From positions 1 through 10,717 of the forward strand of contig JAKSBM010000599.1 in the NCBI GenBank assembly GCA_022361135.1: a stretch of DNA of 10,717 nucleotides. Direction: 5' to 3'. Numbering within the stretch: position 1 is the first letter of the stretch; each line of letters opens with the position of its first letter. This document shows positions 10,013 through 10,717 of this stretch, one piece after another. The notes beneath the pieces are model-generated. The model did no database searches and was not told the origin of the DNA. It saw only the letters and a program-made list of their open reading frames with translations. Source of the stretch: Desulfobacterales bacterium. Lineage in GTDB: Bacteria; Desulfobacterota; Desulfobacteria; Desulfobacterales; Desulfobacteraceae. Made by a program: the position numbers and the translations under genes.

Positions 10013-10717
10013 TTATTTGATATGGGGTACCTTGGGATCCTTGCACCCGTATCCAAAGGGCAGGATGGTATCGGAATCCAGGCCGAATTCATCAATGGCC
10101 TTGAGCACCTTTTCCGGGGTGATGGGCGCCCCGGTAAACTGAATGCCGATGGCGTTGTACACCGCATTGGCAGCGGCCCCGGTGGGGGCCACCAAACCCG
10201 ATTCACCGCAGCTCTTGGCGCCGTACGGCCCGATGGGATCGGGCTCCTCCACCAGGATGGAGGTGGTCTTGGGCATGTCCGAGGGGCCGAACATTTTATA
10301 GTCGGTGAAGCTGTTGTTCAGGCAGAGACCGGATTCGTCGTAGTAGGTTTCCTCGGTGAGGGCCATGCCCAGGGCCTGTTGAACGCCACCCTCCAATTGG
10401 CCTTCCACGGAAGGGGGATGGATGGCACAGCCGATGTCGTGGGCGCTGACCACATCAATGACACGTATTTCCCCGGTGGTGGTGTCCACCTCCACCTCCA
10501 CAAAGGCGGCGGCAAAGGGTGGGGAGTTGTGCTCGGCGTAGAAGGAGGCATAGCCCTGGATTTGACCGGGGATGCCGATTCTCTGGCCCGTGGCCCCGTC
10601 CAAAAAGGCGTTGACCCCTTGGGAGCAGATCTGCTCCATGGAGACCGAGGGCTCGGGGGCCCCCTTGACCCGGATGATTCCCCCTTGGATTTCCAGCAGT
10701 TCCTTGTCCGCTTCAAG
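10013..10717 (-). CDS. Molybdopterin-binding subunit of a xanthine dehydrogenase-family hydroxylase, C-terminal part
   Basis: 234 residues up to the stop; the N-terminal portion lies beyond the window, with the frame entering exactly at 10717. These subunits hydroxylate purines, N-heterocycles, aldehydes or aryl-CoA compounds using a molybdenum dinucleotide cofactor. Visible family features are VEVEVDTTTGEIRV, the cofactor-domain segment AHDIGCAIHPPSVEGQLEGG, FTDYKM, and GPYGAKSCGESG with Glu172 of this fragment at the position of the catalytic glutamate (the GExx glutamate of bovine xanthine oxidase), then APTGAAANAVYNAIGI and PITPEKVLKAI. The substrate cannot be told from this fragment. The YqeB-YqeC and MocA genes directly downstream on the same strand suggest it needs selenium-dependent maturation and a cytosine dinucleotide cofactor. 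It ends with TAA at 10013-10015. Confidence 0.93.
   Translation of the reverse strand, partial: LEADKELLEIQGGIIRVKGAPEPSVSMEQICSQGVNAFLDGATGQRIGIPGQIQGYASFYAEHNSPPFAAAFVEVEVDTTTGEIRVIDVVSAHDIGCAIHPPSVEGQLEGGVQQALGMALTEETYYDESGLCLNNSFTDYKMFGPSDMPKTTSILVEEPDPIGPYGAKSCGESGLVAPTGAAANAVYNAIGIQFTGAPITPEKVLKAIDEFGLDSDTILPFGYGCKDPKVPHIK

Noticed and set aside
9955..10206. In-frame 84-residue N-terminal extension of the YqeB-YqeC protein
   Set aside because: It overlaps the hydroxylase coding sequence in another frame, is Pro/Arg/Ser-rich shadow sequence, and the GGAGGTG ribosome site points to the start at 9954.

Overview
The window most resembles a chromosome segment from an anaerobic deltaproteobacterium (Desulfobacterota), plausibly a sulfate reducer of the Desulfobacterales. 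This is inferred from gene content: a PAS/LuxR cytosolic regulator, a TRAP solute-binding protein, a phenylacetate-CoA-ligase-like enzyme, a molybdenum hydroxylase with YqeB/YqeC/MocA accessory proteins, and a PPDK-N protein carrying receiver domains. Base composition is moderately GC-rich in the genes and clearly AT-rich in the 3567-4005 gap. No tRNA, rRNA, CRISPR array, insertion sequence or phage gene was seen.

Left block (1-3566, minus strand): an 874-residue protein with two N-terminal receiver-like domains, a PPDK/PEP-synthase-type ATP-grasp module and an unassigned C-terminal domain, followed after 46 nt by gdhA (NADP-type glutamate dehydrogenase, cut by the window start). The two genes look like one transcription unit. 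A 439-nt AT-rich divergent region (3567-4005) separates them from the plus-strand block and carries three copies of CACGAT in a suggestive arrangement.

Centre block (4006-7788, plus strand): a soluble PAS plus LuxR-HTH regulator; a 261-nt gap; then a tight run of a TRAP solute-binding protein (DctP type, with no DctQ or DctM membrane partners here), a PaaK-like acyl/aryl-CoA ligase 13 nt later, and a small unknown ORF whose Shine-Dalgarno overlaps the ligase stop codon. A reasonable reading is sensing, capture and CoA activation of a carboxylic, possibly aromatic, acid.

Right block (7691-10717, minus strand): the C-terminal third or so of a molybdopterin-binding hydroxylase subunit (xanthine dehydrogenase family), then a single polypeptide fusing YqeB (EF2563 family) and YqeC, then a MocA-type molybdenum cofactor cytidylyltransferase. 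The last two overlap by ATGA. YqeB and YqeC are associated by comparative genomics with selenium-dependent molybdenum hydroxylases, so this cluster probably matures a labile-selenium hydroxylase. The mocA gene and the small plus-strand ORF converge and overlap tail to tail by 98 nt.

The most interesting points are the receiver/PPDK-N protein next to gdhA, the YqeB-YqeC fusion, two mutually exclusive hairpins (one hiding the ribosome binding site) in front of that fusion, the convergent overlap, and the transporter-receptor/ligase pairing. No complete new system could be demonstrated from the sequence alone.
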